Below are positions 30,114 to 38,396 of a stretch of 64,000 nucleotides of DNA, one piece after another. The translations under genes were made by a program, and so were the position numbers. The stretch spans positions 1 through 64,000 of the forward strand of contig CAVPRU010000002.1 of assembly GCA_963707875.1 (NCBI GenBank). Reading direction: 5' to 3'. Position 1 is the stretch's first letter. Each line of letters opens with the position of its first letter. The notes beneath the pieces are model-generated. The model saw nothing but the letters and a program-made list of their open reading frames with translations. It did no database searches and was not told the origin of the DNA. This stretch comes from SZUA-320 sp963707875. Its GTDB lineage: Bacteria > Gemmatimonadota > Gemmatimonadetes > Gemmatimonadales > GWC2-71-9.

Positions 30114-32125
30114 ACCGGCTCGACGCCCAGGGTGGTCAGCAGGAAGGCGTAGTCGAGGGCGATCTCCCGGAGCCGGTCGTACCGCCCCGACGCGCCGCCG
30201 TGCCCCGCCCCCATGTTGGTCACCAGCAGCAGCGGCTGGTCGTCGGTCTTGAGGGTCCGCAACCTCGCGACGTACTTGGCCGGCTCCCAGTACATCACCT
30301 GGCTGTCGTTGAACGCGGTGCGGACCAGCATCGGGGGATAGCGGCCGGGTTGCAGGTTCCGGTAAGGGTCGTACCGCCTCATCCAGCGGAAGTGCTCCTC
30401 GACCGTGGGGTTGCCCCACTCCTCGTACTCACCCACCGTGAGCGGCAGCGACGGGTCCGACATGGTGCCGATCACGTCCACGAACGGCACATGGCTGATG
30501 ACCACCCCGAACAGATCCGGGCGCAGGTTCGTGACCGCACCCATCAGCAGCCCTCCAGCACTGCCCCCTTCGATCGCCAGATCCCCGGGTCTGGTCCACC
30601 CGGTCGCCACCAGGTGTTCGGCCGCAGCGATGAAGTCGGTGAAGCTGTTCATCTTGTGGGCCATCCGCCCGGCGTCGTGCCACGGCTTCCCCAGTTCCCC
30701 ACCGCCCCGGATGTGGGCGATGGCGCACACCAGCCCGCGATCCAGCAGACTTACGCGGTTTGACGAGAAGCCGATGGGATAGGGCATCCCGTACGAGCCA
30801 TACGCTTCGAGCAGCAGCGGCCCCGGCTGCCGAGTCCGGTCCGCCCGATAGACCAGCGAGACCGGTACCCGGGTCCCATCCGGGGCCACGGCCTCCAGGC
30901 GCTCACTCCGGTACCGGGTGGGGTCGTAGCCGCCAAGCACCTCGAGCTGCTTTCGCAGGGCCGCGGTCCCCGAGTCGAGGTCGTAGTCGAAAACCGAGGG
31001 CGGCGTCACCAGCGACTGGAAGTGGAATCGGACCTTCCGACTCCGGTACATCCGGTTGGCGCCCAGATACGCTTCGCAGATGGCTTCAGGGAACGGGATG
31101 ACCTCCTCGCGGCCATCGGCGTGGAGCATCCGGAGCCTGGGAAGCCCGGCGGACCGCTCGCTCACCACGATGTGACCCTCGAAACAATCGACGTCCTCCA
31201 GCATCACGTCCGGCCGGTACGGGACGATCTCGGTCCACTGCTCCGGACCCGGATCGCCCACCGGCGCCGCCACCAGCCGGAAGTTCCGCCCCCGATCGTT
31301 GACCCGGATGACGAACCGGTCCCCCTGGTGGTCCAGAGCGTACTCCCGGTCCTGCACCCGTGGCGCCACCAGTCGCCAGGTCCCCAGCGGCTGATCACTG
31401 GCCAGCAGGTGCATTTCGGTGGTGGTGTGGCTGTCGGACGAGATCACCAGAAAGGCTCGGCTCCGGGTCAGTCCGACGATCAGCCGGAAGGCCTCGTCCC
31501 GCTCCTCCCGAAGCAGCTGATGCCGGTCGGTGCCGATCCGGTGGCGATAGAGCTGCCAGGGCCGCTTGGCCTCATCGTCGACCACGTAGAACAGAGTCTG
31601 GTCATCGGCCGCCCAGGCCACCGAACTCGCCTTCGGCACCCGGAGCGGGAGCAGCTCCCCGGTGACCAGATCCCTGAGCTGCAGCAGGTAGTCGCGGTAG
31701 CCGGTGTGGTCGGTCGAGAAGGCCAGGTAGCGGCCATCCCCGGAAACGGCAAAGGCTCCCAGGGCCATGAACGACTTGCCCTCGGCCATCCGGTTCAGGT
31801 CGAGCAGCACCTCCTCCGGCCCCTCTTCCCCACCCTGGCGCCGGCAATGGATCGGATACTGCTTCCCCTCCTCGGTCCGGCTCAGGTACCACCAGTCGCC
31901 GTCCTGATACGGCACCGACAGGTCGGTCTGCTTGATCCTGCCCAGCAGCTCGTCATACAGCCGCTGCTGGAGCGGCTTGGTCGGCTCCAGCACCGCATCG
32001 GCGTAGCGGTTCTCGGCCTCCAGATACTCCCGGACCGCCGGATCCTCCCGGCCCTTGAGCCAGGCATAGGGATCGTCGAACGGTTCGCCGTGCAGAGTGG
32101 GAGAGGCGCGAATGAAGGGATCGGC
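30110..32125 (-). CDS. Oligopeptidase B-like S9 serine peptidase, start codon lost
   Basis: Prolyl-oligopeptidase family, oligopeptidase B class, cleaving short peptides after basic residues in the cytosol or periplasm. The N-terminal part is a seven-bladed propeller (FSTDHTGYRDYLLQLRD, DEEAKRPWQLYRHRIG-like blades) and the C-terminal part an alpha/beta hydrolase: GSYGMPYPIGFSSNR, AHIRGGGELGKPWHDAG, nucleophile motif GGSAGGLLMG, and HGGASGRYDRL with the histidine. The frame is open up to a TGA at 32128-32126, and the start of the family is visible (LHGEPFDDPYAWLKGRED), but there is no ATG/GTG/TTG before it; the first start-like codon is GTG 31993, which would delete about 44 residues. The upstream DNA is a partial copy of the neighbouring acetyltransferase gene, so the real start has been displaced. 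Confidence 0.88.
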   Translation of the reverse strand, partial: ADPFIRASPTLHGEPFDDPYAWLKGREDPAVREYLEAENRYADAVLEPTKPLQQRLYDELLGRIKQTDLSVPYQDGDWWYLSRTEEGKQYPIHCRRQGGEEGPEEVLLDLNRMAEGKSFMALGAFAVSGDGRYLAFSTDHTGYRDYLLQLRDLVTGELLPLRVPKASSVAWAADDQTLFYVVDDEAKRPWQLYRHRIGTDRHQLLREERDEAFRLIVGLTRSRAFLVISSDSHTTTEMHLLASDQPLGTWRLVAPRVQDREYALDHQGDRFVIRVNDRGRNFRLVAAPVGDPGPEQWTEIVPYRPDVMLEDVDCFEGHIVVSERSAGLPRLRMLHADGREEVIPFPEAICEAYLGANRMYRSRKVRFHFQSLVTPPSVFDYDLDSGTAALRKQLEVLGGYDPTRYRSERLEAVAPDGTRVPVSLVYRADRTRQPGPLLLEAYGSYGMPYPIGFSSNRVSLLDRGLVCAIAHIRGGGELGKPWHDAGRMAHKMNSFTDFIAAAEHLVATGWTRPGDLAIEGGSAGGLLMGAVTNLRPDLFGVVISHVPFVDVIGTMSDPSLPLTVGEYEEWGNPTVEEHFRWMRRYDPYRNLQPGRYPPMLVRTAFNDSQVMYWEPAKYVARLRTLKTDDQPLLLVTNMGAGHGGASGRYDRLREIALDYAFLLTTLGVEPV

Positions 32126-32130
32126 TCACT

Positions 32131-32345
32131 TGGAGAGTTTGTGAGCAGGCGCGCTCGACCTCGGGCGACTTGGACCGGATGATGTGAAGACGAGGTGTCG
32201 CGAAGGTAACCGTCGGGCATGACCATGTGGTACGGAGCACTTCCTCCCGGACCCCGCCGATTCTGGCAATCGCCGCCTGGCTTCGGAGGTGCGCGATCGA
32301 GTGGAGAGTCCGGGGCGCCGCGGGAGGCCTGGGAGAGGTCATCGG
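32131..32345 (-). repeat. Degenerate partial copy of the adjacent GNAT gene
   Basis: These bases repeat part of the acetyltransferase gene at 32347-32760 in the same orientation: both contain GACCGGATGATG, GGTAACCGTC, CTCCCGGACCCCGCCGAT and CTGGCAATCGCCGCCTGGCTTCGGAGG. The copy has scattered substitutions and indels, no intact frame, and runs directly into the 5' part of the oligopeptidase gene. It is either a tandem duplication that destroyed a gene start or an assembly artefact. Confidence 0.7.
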
Positions 32346-32346
32346 T

Positions 32347-32760
32347 TCACTGTGCCAGTCTCTCGAGCAGCCGCCGCTCGACCTCCGGCCACTCGGACCG
32401 GATGATGCTGAAGACGACGGTATCGCGGAGGTAACCGTCCGGCATCACCATGTGGGAGCGGAGCACCCCCTCCCGGACCCCGCCGATCCTGGCAATCGCC
32501 GCCTGGCTTCGGAGGTTGCGCGCATCGGTCCAGAGCTGCACCCGCAGCGCTCCCAACCCCTCGAAGGCGTGGTGCAGCAGCAGGAACTTGCACTCGGTGT
32601 TGATGGCGGTACGCTGATACGCCTCGCCGTACCAGGTGTACCCGATCTCCAGCCCCCGATCGGCCGGCCGGATGTCGAAGTACCGGGTCGACCCCGCCAC
32701 CGCACCGCTGGCCCGGTCGATCACCGCGAACGGCAACGCATCTAGCTGGGCGCCGTCCAC
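32347..32760 (-). CDS. GNAT-family N-acetyltransferase, N-terminally truncated
   Basis: A RimJ/RimL-like acetyltransferase that would transfer acetyl from acetyl-CoA to an amine. Visible core: LPFAVIDRASGAVAGSTRYF, GLEIGYTWYGEAYQRTAIN, the acetyl-CoA-binding and helix region HAFEGLGALRVQLWTD, ARNLRSQAAIARIGGVREG, then GYLRDTVVFSIIRSEWPEVE. Family members have about 50 more residues before the first of these; here the frame reaches only a GTG at 32760 (137 aa), and the DNA beyond is unrelated (a propeller fragment). So the 5' end is lost at a junction near 32760. Whether it is translated is doubtful. Confidence 0.75.
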   Translation of the reverse strand: MDGAQLDALPFAVIDRASGAVAGSTRYFDIRPADRGLEIGYTWYGEAYQRTAINTECKFLLLHHAFEGLGALRVQLWTDARNLRSQAAIARIGGVREGVLRSHMVMPDGYLRDTVVFSIIRSEWPEVERRLLERLAQ

Positions 32761-32899
32761 CTGCGGGCGTTCGACGACGACGGCGAGTCCGGCTGGTCAA
32801 CGGCCCAGACTACATGAGCTCGGCGACGGTCGTCAGGGACCGCCTCTACATCGGCGGCGAGACGGCGCTCTGGGCCCTGCGCGCAGGCCGGCCCTGACC
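32761..32899 (+). pseudogene. C-terminal fragment of a PQQ/WD-type propeller protein
   Basis: On the plus strand the frame reads LRAFDDDGE, then after one frame change RLVNGPDYMSSATVVRDR, LYIGGETALWALRAGRP and TGA 32897-32899. The A-TVV-DRLYIGG-ALWAL pattern is a typical last blade. There is no start, and both flanks belong to other genes. The 126 bases after it (32900-33025) hold nothing that I can support. Confidence 0.45.
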
Positions 32900-33025
32900 C
32901 TTCACCCCGACCGCGGTGGATCGAGACCCGATCGCTGAGCCCGCGGCGTCTACGTCGGTGAGCGGTCCAGCGACGCGGCTCCGCCTCGAGGACGAGCGGC
33001 CCGGGGACAAACGGTGGAAGATCGA

Positions 33026-34177
33026 TCACGGCACCGGACAGCTTCCGGGACAGCGCGCGGCAAGCAGCCGCTCCACCGCCCCCATGAACTGTGACCAGCT
33101 GACCCCTTCATTGCCTCCCGTGCGACCATCCCCCACCGCCCGCTTGTGGGCGATCACCAGATCGAGCTTCGGGATCACCATGATGTACTGGCCGACGGCC
33201 CCGCGGGCGCTGTAGCTCCCAGCCAGCGGACTCTCCGGAGGCGCCTCGACGATCCACCAGAGATAGCCGTACCCCATGCCACCCCGCTGAGCCGATGCCG
33301 GATGCATCGCGCTGGAGGGCACCAGACGGGAGGTGCTCTGCCGCACCCACTCCGCGGGAATCAGCTGGCGCCCGTTCCATTCGCCCTGCCGCAGCATCAG
33401 GTACCCGATCCGCGCCATGTCCCGGGTCGAGAGCCACATGTGGTAGGCCAGGTGGACCGACCTGGTGGTGTCGCCGCTCTTCCGCTGTCGATCCCGGACA
33501 AAGTCCTCCATTCCAATGGGTCGCGCGATGTCGGCTTCCAGCGCGTCGTAGATGTTGCGCCCGGTCAATCGCTCGTAGATCGCCCCCAGCACGTTGAAGT
33601 CCCAGTTGCTGTAGAGGAAGTAGCTGCCCGGCGCCTGGGACCCGCGGGCGGGAGCATCGGCCAGGTTATCGCCCGGGTTGGAGGCCGGGTGGTAGATCCC
33701 CGAACTGGTCATCAGCAAGTGGCGGACGGTGGCTTGCTTCTCGGCATCGGTCAGCACTCCCCGGTCGTCGATCCCGATCTGGGCCAGGGTCTGGTCGAGC
33801 CGGATCGTCCCCTGGGTGACCGGCGCGCCGTAGAGCATCGACAGGATGCTCTTCCGGGCACTGGCCAGGTAACTCAGTTCGGTGAGATTGCCGTATTCGT
33901 AGAGCGACTGCCCACTGGCAATCACCATCAGCCCGGTGGTGGTGATGGTCCGGAGGTAGCCGGTGAGGGAATCAAGCGCGCCCCGACGGTAGCCGGCGGT
34001 TTCCGGAACGACGACCCGCTGCCAGCCGGCCTCCGGAAAGACCAGCGGAGCCCGCGGGGCATCCGGCACCAGGGTCCCGATCTGGACCGGGGCCGGAGCG
34101 GGAGTCGGGGCGGGCGAGCCGCAGGCCAGGGCCAGCGCGGCGAGCAGCGCCGATCCAGTACGACGCCTGCGATTCAT
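33026..34177 (-). CDS. Serine hydrolase lipoprotein (beta-lactamase/PBP fold)
   Basis: A 383-aa class C beta-lactamase-like esterase or peptidase. ATG 34177, with CGGAGG just upstream, starts a lipoprotein signal (LLAALALACGSP). A Pro/Ala-rich linker is followed by the catalytic core: SARKSILSMLYG (SxxK with nucleophile Ser and base Lys), YSNWDFNVLG (YxN tyrosine), and a C-terminal GAVGQYIMVIPKLD, where the KTG/HxG strand lies. Such proteins act in the envelope on esters, amides or cell-wall peptides. The longer frame up to 34696 is in fact the tail of the neighbouring metallo-hydrolase. It lies 20 bases after that gene's stop and is probably co-transcribed. Confidence 0.88.
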   Translation of the reverse strand: MNRRRRTGSALLAALALACGSPAPTPAPAPVQIGTLVPDAPRAPLVFPEAGWQRVVVPETAGYRRGALDSLTGYLRTITTTGLMVIASGQSLYEYGNLTELSYLASARKSILSMLYGAPVTQGTIRLDQTLAQIGIDDRGVLTDAEKQATVRHLLMTSSGIYHPASNPGDNLADAPARGSQAPGSYFLYSNWDFNVLGAIYERLTGRNIYDALEADIARPIGMEDFVRDRQRKSGDTTRSVHLAYHMWLSTRDMARIGYLMLRQGEWNGRQLIPAEWVRQSTSRLVPSSAMHPASAQRGGMGYGYLWWIVEAPPESPLAGSYSARGAVGQYIMVIPKLDLVIAHKRAVGDGRTGGNEGVSWSQFMGAVERLLAARCPGSCPVP

Positions 34178-34197
34178 GCGACCTCCGGAGGTGGGTG

Positions 34198-35102
34198 TCA
34201 GTAGATGCTCGAGGTCCCGGCCCGACACCACCCTGCCCGGATAGCGGGCCATCACCTCGGCCAGCATCCCGGCATCGTCGGTCGCCCCAGTAGAGCTGAT
34301 GGTAGAGGACCAGCAGTCCTGGACGGGCCCGGGTCGCCAGATCGGCCAGGTCGGTGGTGGCGGTGTGCGCCAGAATGTGATAGGCCTGCCAGTCCGGAGT
34401 GATGGTCCGGAATCGTTCGGCGCTGTACACCTCGTGCACCAGGACGTCGCAGCCGTTGCAGGCGTCGACCACGGCGTCGCTGGGGCCGGTGTCGCCGGAG
34501 ACGACCACGGTCCGGTCGGCGGCCTCGAACCGGTAGCCGTAGCTGTCCTCCCACTCGGGGTGCGGCACCCGGAAGGCACGGACCACCACGTTGCTGTCCC
34601 GGTAGACCACGCCGGCGCCGATGTCGGTTGCATCCACCCTCCATCCCTCGGGCGGAATCGGCTGCAGGCCCTCCACCCGGATCCGGACGTCCTCACTCCA
34701 CGCCTGCTGCAGATGCTCCACCATGCGCGCGGTCCCCTTGGGTCCGAACACCTTCAGCGGCACCGGGCGCTCGGCCACCCATCCGGTGTGAATGACATCC
34801 GGCAGTCCCACGGTATGATCGGAGTGCAGGTGGGTGAGGAAGACGATCCCCAGATTCCTGGCGCCGAGTCCTGGAATACCGTGTTTCGCGGCGGCGGCCG
34901 CTGCCCGCCGGACCACCCCGGGACCGGCATCCACCAGATAGGATATTCCGTTGACCACCACCGCCACCGCCGGGCCCGAGCGCTCGGGGTCGGGGTTGGG
35001 GGTACCGGTCCCCAGCATGACCACCCGAGTGCCCGACTGGCCGAATCCGGCCGCCGGCAGGAGAGCGAGCAGGGCGGCGACGCCCAGCAGTCGCACCATC
35101 AT
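34198..35102 (-). CDS. Exported metallo-beta-lactamase-fold hydrolase (RNase Z-like subgroup), two indels
   Basis: About 300 residues, starting MMVRLLGVAALLALLP (signal peptide ending GFGQ) behind GAGGAGG. Core: TPNPDPERSGPAVAVVVNG, zinc motif THLHSDHTVGL, PHPEWEDSYGYRFEA, VVVSGDTGPSDAVVDA and LVHEVYS, then AYHILAHTATTDLA. This is the exported RNase Z/arylsulfatase-like class, phosphodiesterase-like by fold. A missing G near 34288 shifts the frame after LYWG; the correct continuation ATDDAGMLAEVMA is in the next frame, and a second indel near 34215 restores the usual ending RDLE-Y with TGA at 34200-34198. These are the only indels of this kind in the 33-55 kb stretch. Confidence 0.85.
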
Positions 35103-35113
35103 GACACTCCTCC

Positions 35114-35692
35114 TCAGTAGATTGGCCGACCCAGTTCCTGGTAGCGACGGAGCACCACCACGGCCTCGGACCGGAGCACGCCCCGGATCACCTCGACGCC
35201 GCGGGCCCGGGCGTACTCGTAGCTGGCCTCGCCCACCGGCCCTTCATCGAAGCCCAGGCTTTCGGCGTCGTCCTTCGTGGCCCCGCAGATCAGCTTCCCG
35301 ACCCCGCTCCAGAGCGTGGCCCCGAAACACATCGCGCATGGTTCGCAGGAAGTCGCCAGCTCGAGCGGGGGCGCGCCCGGCGCGGCAAAGCTGTGCCAAC
35401 CGAGCCGCTGGTGGGCCAGCATCAGCGCCACCACCTCGGCGTGGAGCACACTGTTGGTCAGCCGGATGACGCTGTTGACGCCCACCGAGACCAGTTCGCC
35501 AGTGTCCGACCGGAACACCGCCGCCCCGAATGGACCTCCGCCGATCTCCCGCTCGACATTCGCTCCCGCCAACTGGATGGCGAGCGCCATCTTCGACTCG
35601 ATCCCGGGGTGATGGGTCCGACCGGCCACGACCTCCTCGACCCACTCCGGAAGGGCGATCTCCACCCGGAGCGGGAATCCCGGACCCGTCAC
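35114..35692 (-). CDS. Cytidine/deoxycytidylate deaminase-family nucleoside deaminase
   Basis: A 192-aa zinc deaminase of the tRNA adenosine/guanine deaminase class. Motifs: the HAE zinc site in VLHAEVVALM and the cysteine pair in SCEPCAMCFGATLWSG; the frame ends ELGRPIY. GTG 35692 overlaps the stop of the upstream amidohydrolase gene by GTGA, giving translational coupling. The same order (imidazolonepropionase-like amidohydrolase, then guanine-deaminase-like protein) suggests a shared nucleobase or heterocycle pathway, which is inference. The open frame extends back to 35797, but the coupling and length favour 35692. Confidence 0.88.
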   Translation of the reverse strand: MTGPGFPLRVEIALPEWVEEVVAGRTHHPGIESKMALAIQLAGANVEREIGGGPFGAAVFRSDTGELVSVGVNSVIRLTNSVLHAEVVALMLAHQRLGWHSFAAPGAPPLELATSCEPCAMCFGATLWSGVGKLICGATKDDAESLGFDEGPVGEASYEYARARGVEVIRGVLRSEAVVVLRRYQELGRPIY

Positions 35693-37230
35693 GACCTCGG
35701 GGACGGCCGGGGGGCGCGTCGGGCCTCGGCTACCATCGCCTTGACCTCCTCCATCAGGGTCGGCCCGTGGTAGCTGATGCCATCCTTGATGGTCCATTCC
35801 ACCCCGCCGGTCCGCCGCGCCACTCCGTCCACGATCTCGTCCACTCCGGTGGGGTAGAGCACCTTCAGGTCGGCCAGCGGGTTGCCGTTGACCACGATCA
35901 GATCCGCCAGGTGACCGACCCGGACCCGGCCGAGCCGAGTCGCTTCGCCCAGGATCAGGGCGTTGTTGCCGGTCGCATGCTGGATCACCGTGATCGGGTG
36001 GAAGCCGGCCTCCTGGTGGAGCTCCAGTTCCCGGACCAGTCCGAAGCCGTACATCTGGTAGATGAATCCGGCGTCCTCGCCCGCCCCGATCAGCCCTCCC
36101 TTGAGTCCGAAGTCCCGAAGCGTCGCCATCCAGATCCGGTAGTTCTCCTTCCAGAACGCCTCGTCGGTCGAAGTCCAGCCCAGGAAGTAGGAACCGTGGT
36201 TGGCGGGATCGGGCTTGAAGTACTGCTCGAGGGTCGGATGGAGGTAGTCCCTGAACCAGGGCTGGTTCTGGGCCCGCATCAGGTCGCGGCTCGCCTCATA
36301 GATCACCAGAGTGGGATCCCAGGCCACGCGGTGCGCCACCATCGAGTCGAGCACCATCGACTGCCGGGCCGGGTCGGCTTCGCGGAACAGCCGGCCGGCG
36401 TAGCGGAACCGGTCCACTTCGTTGTTGTAGTTGTAGCCCGGCGGAAAGTTCTGGACTCCATCGAGGATGGCCGCATCGGGCACCCCGTACCAGTGCTCGA
36501 TCGAGTTGGTCCCGCCCCGGATGTCATCCCAGGCGTTGGTTTCCTCCACCCCGGCGTGGTGGGCCACCTTGAGTCCGACCTTCCGGGATTCGTCCAGCAT
36601 CGCCTCGAGCAGATCGCGGTCCAATCCGGTGATCTTGATCCCATCGACCCCGAGCTGTTTCAGCTCCCGCACCCGGGCCCGGACCGCCTCCGGGGTCCGG
36701 GGCGTGGGCCGCCGGGAGAACCCGGCGTAAATGAAGAGCCGGGGGGCCTCCAGCTCGCCGCTGGCACTCTGGGCCTTGAGTTTGAGGAAGGCCTCCGGGT
36801 CCGAACCCGAACTCACGTCCCGTACGGTGGTGATCCCGGAGGCCAGCCAGAGCTTCATCTGGTAGGCCAGAGGCTGCGGCAGGCCGCCCCGCTCGTCCTG
36901 GATGTGGGCGTGCAGGTTGATCAGGCCGGGGAGCACGTACTTGCCGGTCGCGTCGATCTCGACCGGGGCCTCCGGACGCCGCTGGGTGCCGCTTTTCAGG
37001 GCCACCGGGTCGAGCGGCACCATCTCGGTGATGAGGTTCCCCTCCACCACGATGTCCCAGGGCCCGATGGCGGGCGTGCCGTTGCCTTCCACCACCAGGG
37101 CGTTCCGGATCACCATCCGGGCCGGCCGGGCCCCGTGGGTCGGCGGAGTCTGGGCGTGGGCCTGGGCCGGCGCCTGGAGGAGGGCGGGCAGGGCCATGGC
37201 GAGCAGCAGGATACGGAGCGGGCGGGTCAT
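35689..37230 (-). CDS. Exported metal-dependent amidohydrolase
   Basis: A 513-aa amidohydrolase with a Sec signal peptide (MTRPLRILLLAMALPALL, ending AQAHAQ) from ATG 37230. The barrel carries the first-strand metal site LPGLINLHAHIQDE, ITGLDRDLLEAMLDES with GLKVAHHAGVEE (second histidine), NSIEHW (third histidine), GLIGAGEDAGF (catalytic Asp), and the C-terminal composite beta part ATRLGRVRVGHLADLIVVNG. This is the imidazolonepropionase/prolidase-like exported group. The substrate is unknown. The stop overlaps the GTG start of the deaminase gene, so the two form an operon. Confidence 0.9.
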   Translation of the reverse strand: MTRPLRILLLAMALPALLQAPAQAHAQTPPTHGARPARMVIRNALVVEGNGTPAIGPWDIVVEGNLITEMVPLDPVALKSGTQRRPEAPVEIDATGKYVLPGLINLHAHIQDERGGLPQPLAYQMKLWLASGITTVRDVSSGSDPEAFLKLKAQSASGELEAPRLFIYAGFSRRPTPRTPEAVRARVRELKQLGVDGIKITGLDRDLLEAMLDESRKVGLKVAHHAGVEETNAWDDIRGGTNSIEHWYGVPDAAILDGVQNFPPGYNYNNEVDRFRYAGRLFREADPARQSMVLDSMVAHRVAWDPTLVIYEASRDLMRAQNQPWFRDYLHPTLEQYFKPDPANHGSYFLGWTSTDEAFWKENYRIWMATLRDFGLKGGLIGAGEDAGFIYQMYGFGLVRELELHQEAGFHPITVIQHATGNNALILGEATRLGRVRVGHLADLIVVNGNPLADLKVLYPTGVDEIVDGVARRTGGVEWTIKDGISYHGPTLMEEVKAMVAEARRAPRPSPRS

Positions 37231-37301
37231 GGGCACTCACGGCTGGGGTGGGGATAGTCGGTCCCGGGATAATACCGGTCCGGGGGACCGCTCGCTACGC
37301 G

Positions 37302-37330
37302 TTGACCGATCACCGATTTGGGGGTACCCT
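37302..37330 (+). promoter_or_regulatory. Sigma-70-like promoter before the CotH-like gene A
   Basis: TTGACC (37302-37307), a 17-base spacer and TACCCT (37325-37330). The first ATG (37332) would then lie upstream of the predicted start site near 37337; the second in-frame ATG at 37365 fits a leader of about 28 bases. The promoter therefore argues for the shorter protein. Confidence 0.5.
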
Positions 37331-37364
37331 CATGGTGACTCCTTCTCCGTCCCCGAGGCTGACA

Positions 37365-38396
37365 ATGCGGCTGCTGACCCTGGCTCTGATGTCGTGCTGC
37401 GCGCTCACCCCGGTCCAGGGGCAGGACGCCCCGTCGACCGAGGCCAAGAAACCGACCCCATTGTTCCGCAGTCAGGAACCGTTGAATCTGACGATCGCAG
37501 CCGACTTCAAGGAGCTCTTCAAGGACCGGGACACCTCCAAGGTGACATGGGTCCCGGCCACCCTGGGCTGGACCGAGGGGGGCACCCCGGCCCAGATGGC
37601 CATCGAGCTCACGACCCGTGGCCACTTCCGGCTGAAATCCTCCACCTGCTCCTTTCCCCCGATCCGGGTCCGGTTCAACAAGGACTCGGTCGACAAGACC
37701 CTCTGGGACAAGCAGGGCACCATCAAGCTGGTGACCCACTGCAAGCCCAACTACGAGCAACTGGTCCTCCAGGAGTACCTGGTCTACCGGACCTATAACC
37801 TGCTGACCGATGCGAGCCTCCAGACCCGGCTGGCCCGGATCTCGTACCGGGATACCCAGAAACCGGACCAGGTGGAGACGTTCTGGGGGTTCTTCCTCGA
37901 AGACGAGGACGACATGGCCAAGCGGAACGACGGCAAGCTGTTCAAGGAGCCGGGGGTGGGATTCGAGGTCGGGGATCCGACGTTGACCGGGGTGATGAGT
38001 GTCTTCTTCTACATGGCCGGCAACACCGACTGGTCGATGCCGTACCAGCACAACGTCATCATCGTGGAGCGGGGCTTCGAGTTCCTCCCGGTGCCCTACG
38101 ACTTCGACTGGTCCGGGATCGTAGGCGCCCCCTACGCCAAGCCCGACTATCGGCTCCCCATCAAGTCGGTCAAGGAGCGCCTCTACCGGGGACCCTGCAT
38201 CGAGCGGGAGGCGCTGAACGGCATCCTGGACAGGTTCCGGGCAGTCAAGGACCCGGTCACGGCCCTCTACCAGTCCATGGAGGGCATGGAACCCAAGAAG
38301 CGGGACGAGGCGCTCAAGTATCTCGGGGACTTCTGGAAGGTCATTGATGACCCCAAGAGTACCGATCGGGAGCTGCGACAGGTATGCCAGAGGTGA
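37365..38396 (+). CDS. Exported CotH-like kinase-fold protein, copy A
   Basis: A 343-aa exported protein (354 aa if read from ATG 37332). MRLLTLALMSCCALTPVQGQ is the signal peptide. The mature part has: NLTIAADFKELFKDRDTSKV, TTRGHFRLKSSTCSFPPIRV, KLVTHCKPNYEQLVLQEYLV, then WGFFLEDEDDMAKRN, FFYMAGNTDWSMPYQHNVII, PVPYDFDWSGIVGAPYAKP and VKERLYRGPC. The pair of motifs NTD(W)S-HN and PYDFD-SG is arranged as in CotH spore-coat kinases (NTDRH-N and PWDFD), where they form the catalytic and metal-binding sites, and lies after a lysine-bearing beta region. I infer a divergent secreted atypical kinase; it could also be an enzyme that merely shares the fold. It overlaps the next gene by 13 bases. Confidence 0.7.
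   Translation: MRLLTLALMSCCALTPVQGQDAPSTEAKKPTPLFRSQEPLNLTIAADFKELFKDRDTSKVTWVPATLGWTEGGTPAQMAIELTTRGHFRLKSSTCSFPPIRVRFNKDSVDKTLWDKQGTIKLVTHCKPNYEQLVLQEYLVYRTYNLLTDASLQTRLARISYRDTQKPDQVETFWGFFLEDEDDMAKRNDGKLFKEPGVGFEVGDPTLTGVMSVFFYMAGNTDWSMPYQHNVIIVERGFEFLPVPYDFDWSGIVGAPYAKPDYRLPIKSVKERLYRGPCIEREALNGILDRFRAVKDPVTALYQSMEGMEPKKRDEALKYLGDFWKVIDDPKSTDRELRQVCQR

Noticed and set aside
33026..34696. A single 556-codon minus-strand frame covering the serine hydrolase and the metallo-hydrolase tail
   Set aside because: A frameshift near 34288 merges the two; the ribosome site, signal peptide and lipobox at 34177 show where the serine hydrolase starts.
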